Origin: Synergistaceae bacterium
Lineage (GTDB): Bacteria > Synergistota > Synergistia > Synergistales > Aminobacteriaceae
Assembly (NCBI GenBank): GCA_012523155.1
Contig: JAAYJB010000429.1
Coordinates: 1-5,393, forward strand
Direction: 5' to 3'
DNA length: 5,393 bases
The position numbers and the translations under genes are program-made. Below are positions 5,244-5,393 of the stretch, one piece after another. The notes below the pieces were generated by a model. The model did no database searches, had not been told where the DNA came from, and saw only the letters and a list, made by a program, of their open reading frames with translations. Positions within the stretch are counted from its first letter, which is position 1. Each line of letters opens with the position of its first letter.

Positions 5244-5345
5244 AAATCCAGTTTCCCCGTGGCACCCGGAGGACTCCCCTTACTGCTGCTCCCTTCCGGG
5301 CCTGACAGGGTTCAGGGGCCTCCGCCGCACGGGACTGGATCCCCC
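5241..5345 (-). ncRNA. ffs: Signal recognition particle RNA, small bacterial (4.5S) type
   Basis: On the minus strand the diagnostic core GTCAGGCCCGGAAGGGAGC, followed by AGCAGTAAG, spans 5279-5306: a GGAA tetraloop on helix 8 with the asymmetric AGCAG loop that binds Ffh. The core sits on a continuous rod: CCTCCG/CGGAGG (5319-5324 with 5267-5272), CACGGG/CCCGTG (5328-5333 with 5256-5261) and ACTGGAT/ATCCAGT (5334-5340 with 5246-5252). No Alu-domain extension is seen, so this is the short form. The RNA joins Ffh to target membrane proteins to the Sec machinery. The rod continues beyond the mature-like ends as a further 18-base perfect stem (5226-5243 with 5343-5360), probably part of the precursor and of the terminator. 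The mature ends are approximate. The gene is convergent with the repressor gene and begins after a -10 box at 5376-5381. Confidence 0.95.
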
Positions 5346-5375
5346 GCAGGCAGCTGCTTTGCGTAAAGCCCGGAA

Positions 5376-5381
5376 ATTATA
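5376..5381 (-). promoter_or_regulatory. -10 box of the ffs promoter
   Basis: Read on the minus strand, TGATATAAT is a consensus TATAAT with the TG extension. Transcription would begin near 5369, a few bases before the long terminal stem of the SRP RNA precursor. The -35 box falls beyond the right edge of the window. Confidence 0.7.
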
Positions 5382-5393
5382 TCACAGGCTTCA

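Noticed and set aside
4993..5265. Minus-strand frame antisense to the repressor gene
   Set aside because: It has no domain, lies over a well-recognised family gene and runs into the SRP RNA terminal stem.

Overview
The window is a bacterial chromosomal segment with dense, ordinary coding. Its core is the conserved translation cluster rpsB-tsf-pyrH-frr on the minus strand, running right to left. A 2-hydroxyacid dehydrogenase follows on the same strand. EF-Ts is the short form (197 residues) and the SRP RNA is the small 4.5S-like form. These, the gene style and the strong GGAGG ribosome sites would fit a member of the Synergistota or a similar deep-branching anaerobe. That assignment is an impression, not a result.

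Left part (1-782): the 3' end of a PLP-dependent class I aminotransferase on the plus strand converges on the dehydrogenase gene. The 240-base gap between their stop codons is almost filled by one imperfect palindrome (558-782). It has arms of about 49 bases, with A7 and T7 at the two ends, and it encloses three smaller hairpins. It can work as a bidirectional terminator, but it is far larger than a terminator needs to be and is the least explained element here.

Middle (782-4836): one strong extended -10 promoter (4807-4836, minus) reads through a roughly 115-base structured leader into rpsB (GTG start) and tsf. A good intrinsic terminator (3203-3229) lies between tsf and pyrH, so pyrH, frr and the dehydrogenase probably receive reduced read-through. 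Two hairpins separate frr from the dehydrogenase. S2, EF-Ts and RRF serve translation elongation and ribosome recycling, and PyrH makes UDP for RNA synthesis.

Right part (4826-5393): a CsoR/RcnR/FrmR-family repressor gene is divergent from rpsB. The -35 boxes of the two promoters abut, and a TATACC/GGTATA inverted repeat sits over the expected start of the repressor transcript. The repressor keeps both conserved cysteines but has Tyr in place of the copper-ligand His, a pattern closer to persulfide sensors (CstR) than to copper sensors. The SRP RNA gene ffs lies on the minus strand, convergent with the repressor gene, with its -10 box near the right edge of the window.

No CRISPR array, intact insertion sequence, tRNA or rRNA is seen. 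The best candidates for something undescribed are the large convergent palindrome, the rpsB leader structure and the non-copper CsoR-family regulator with its linked divergent promoter.
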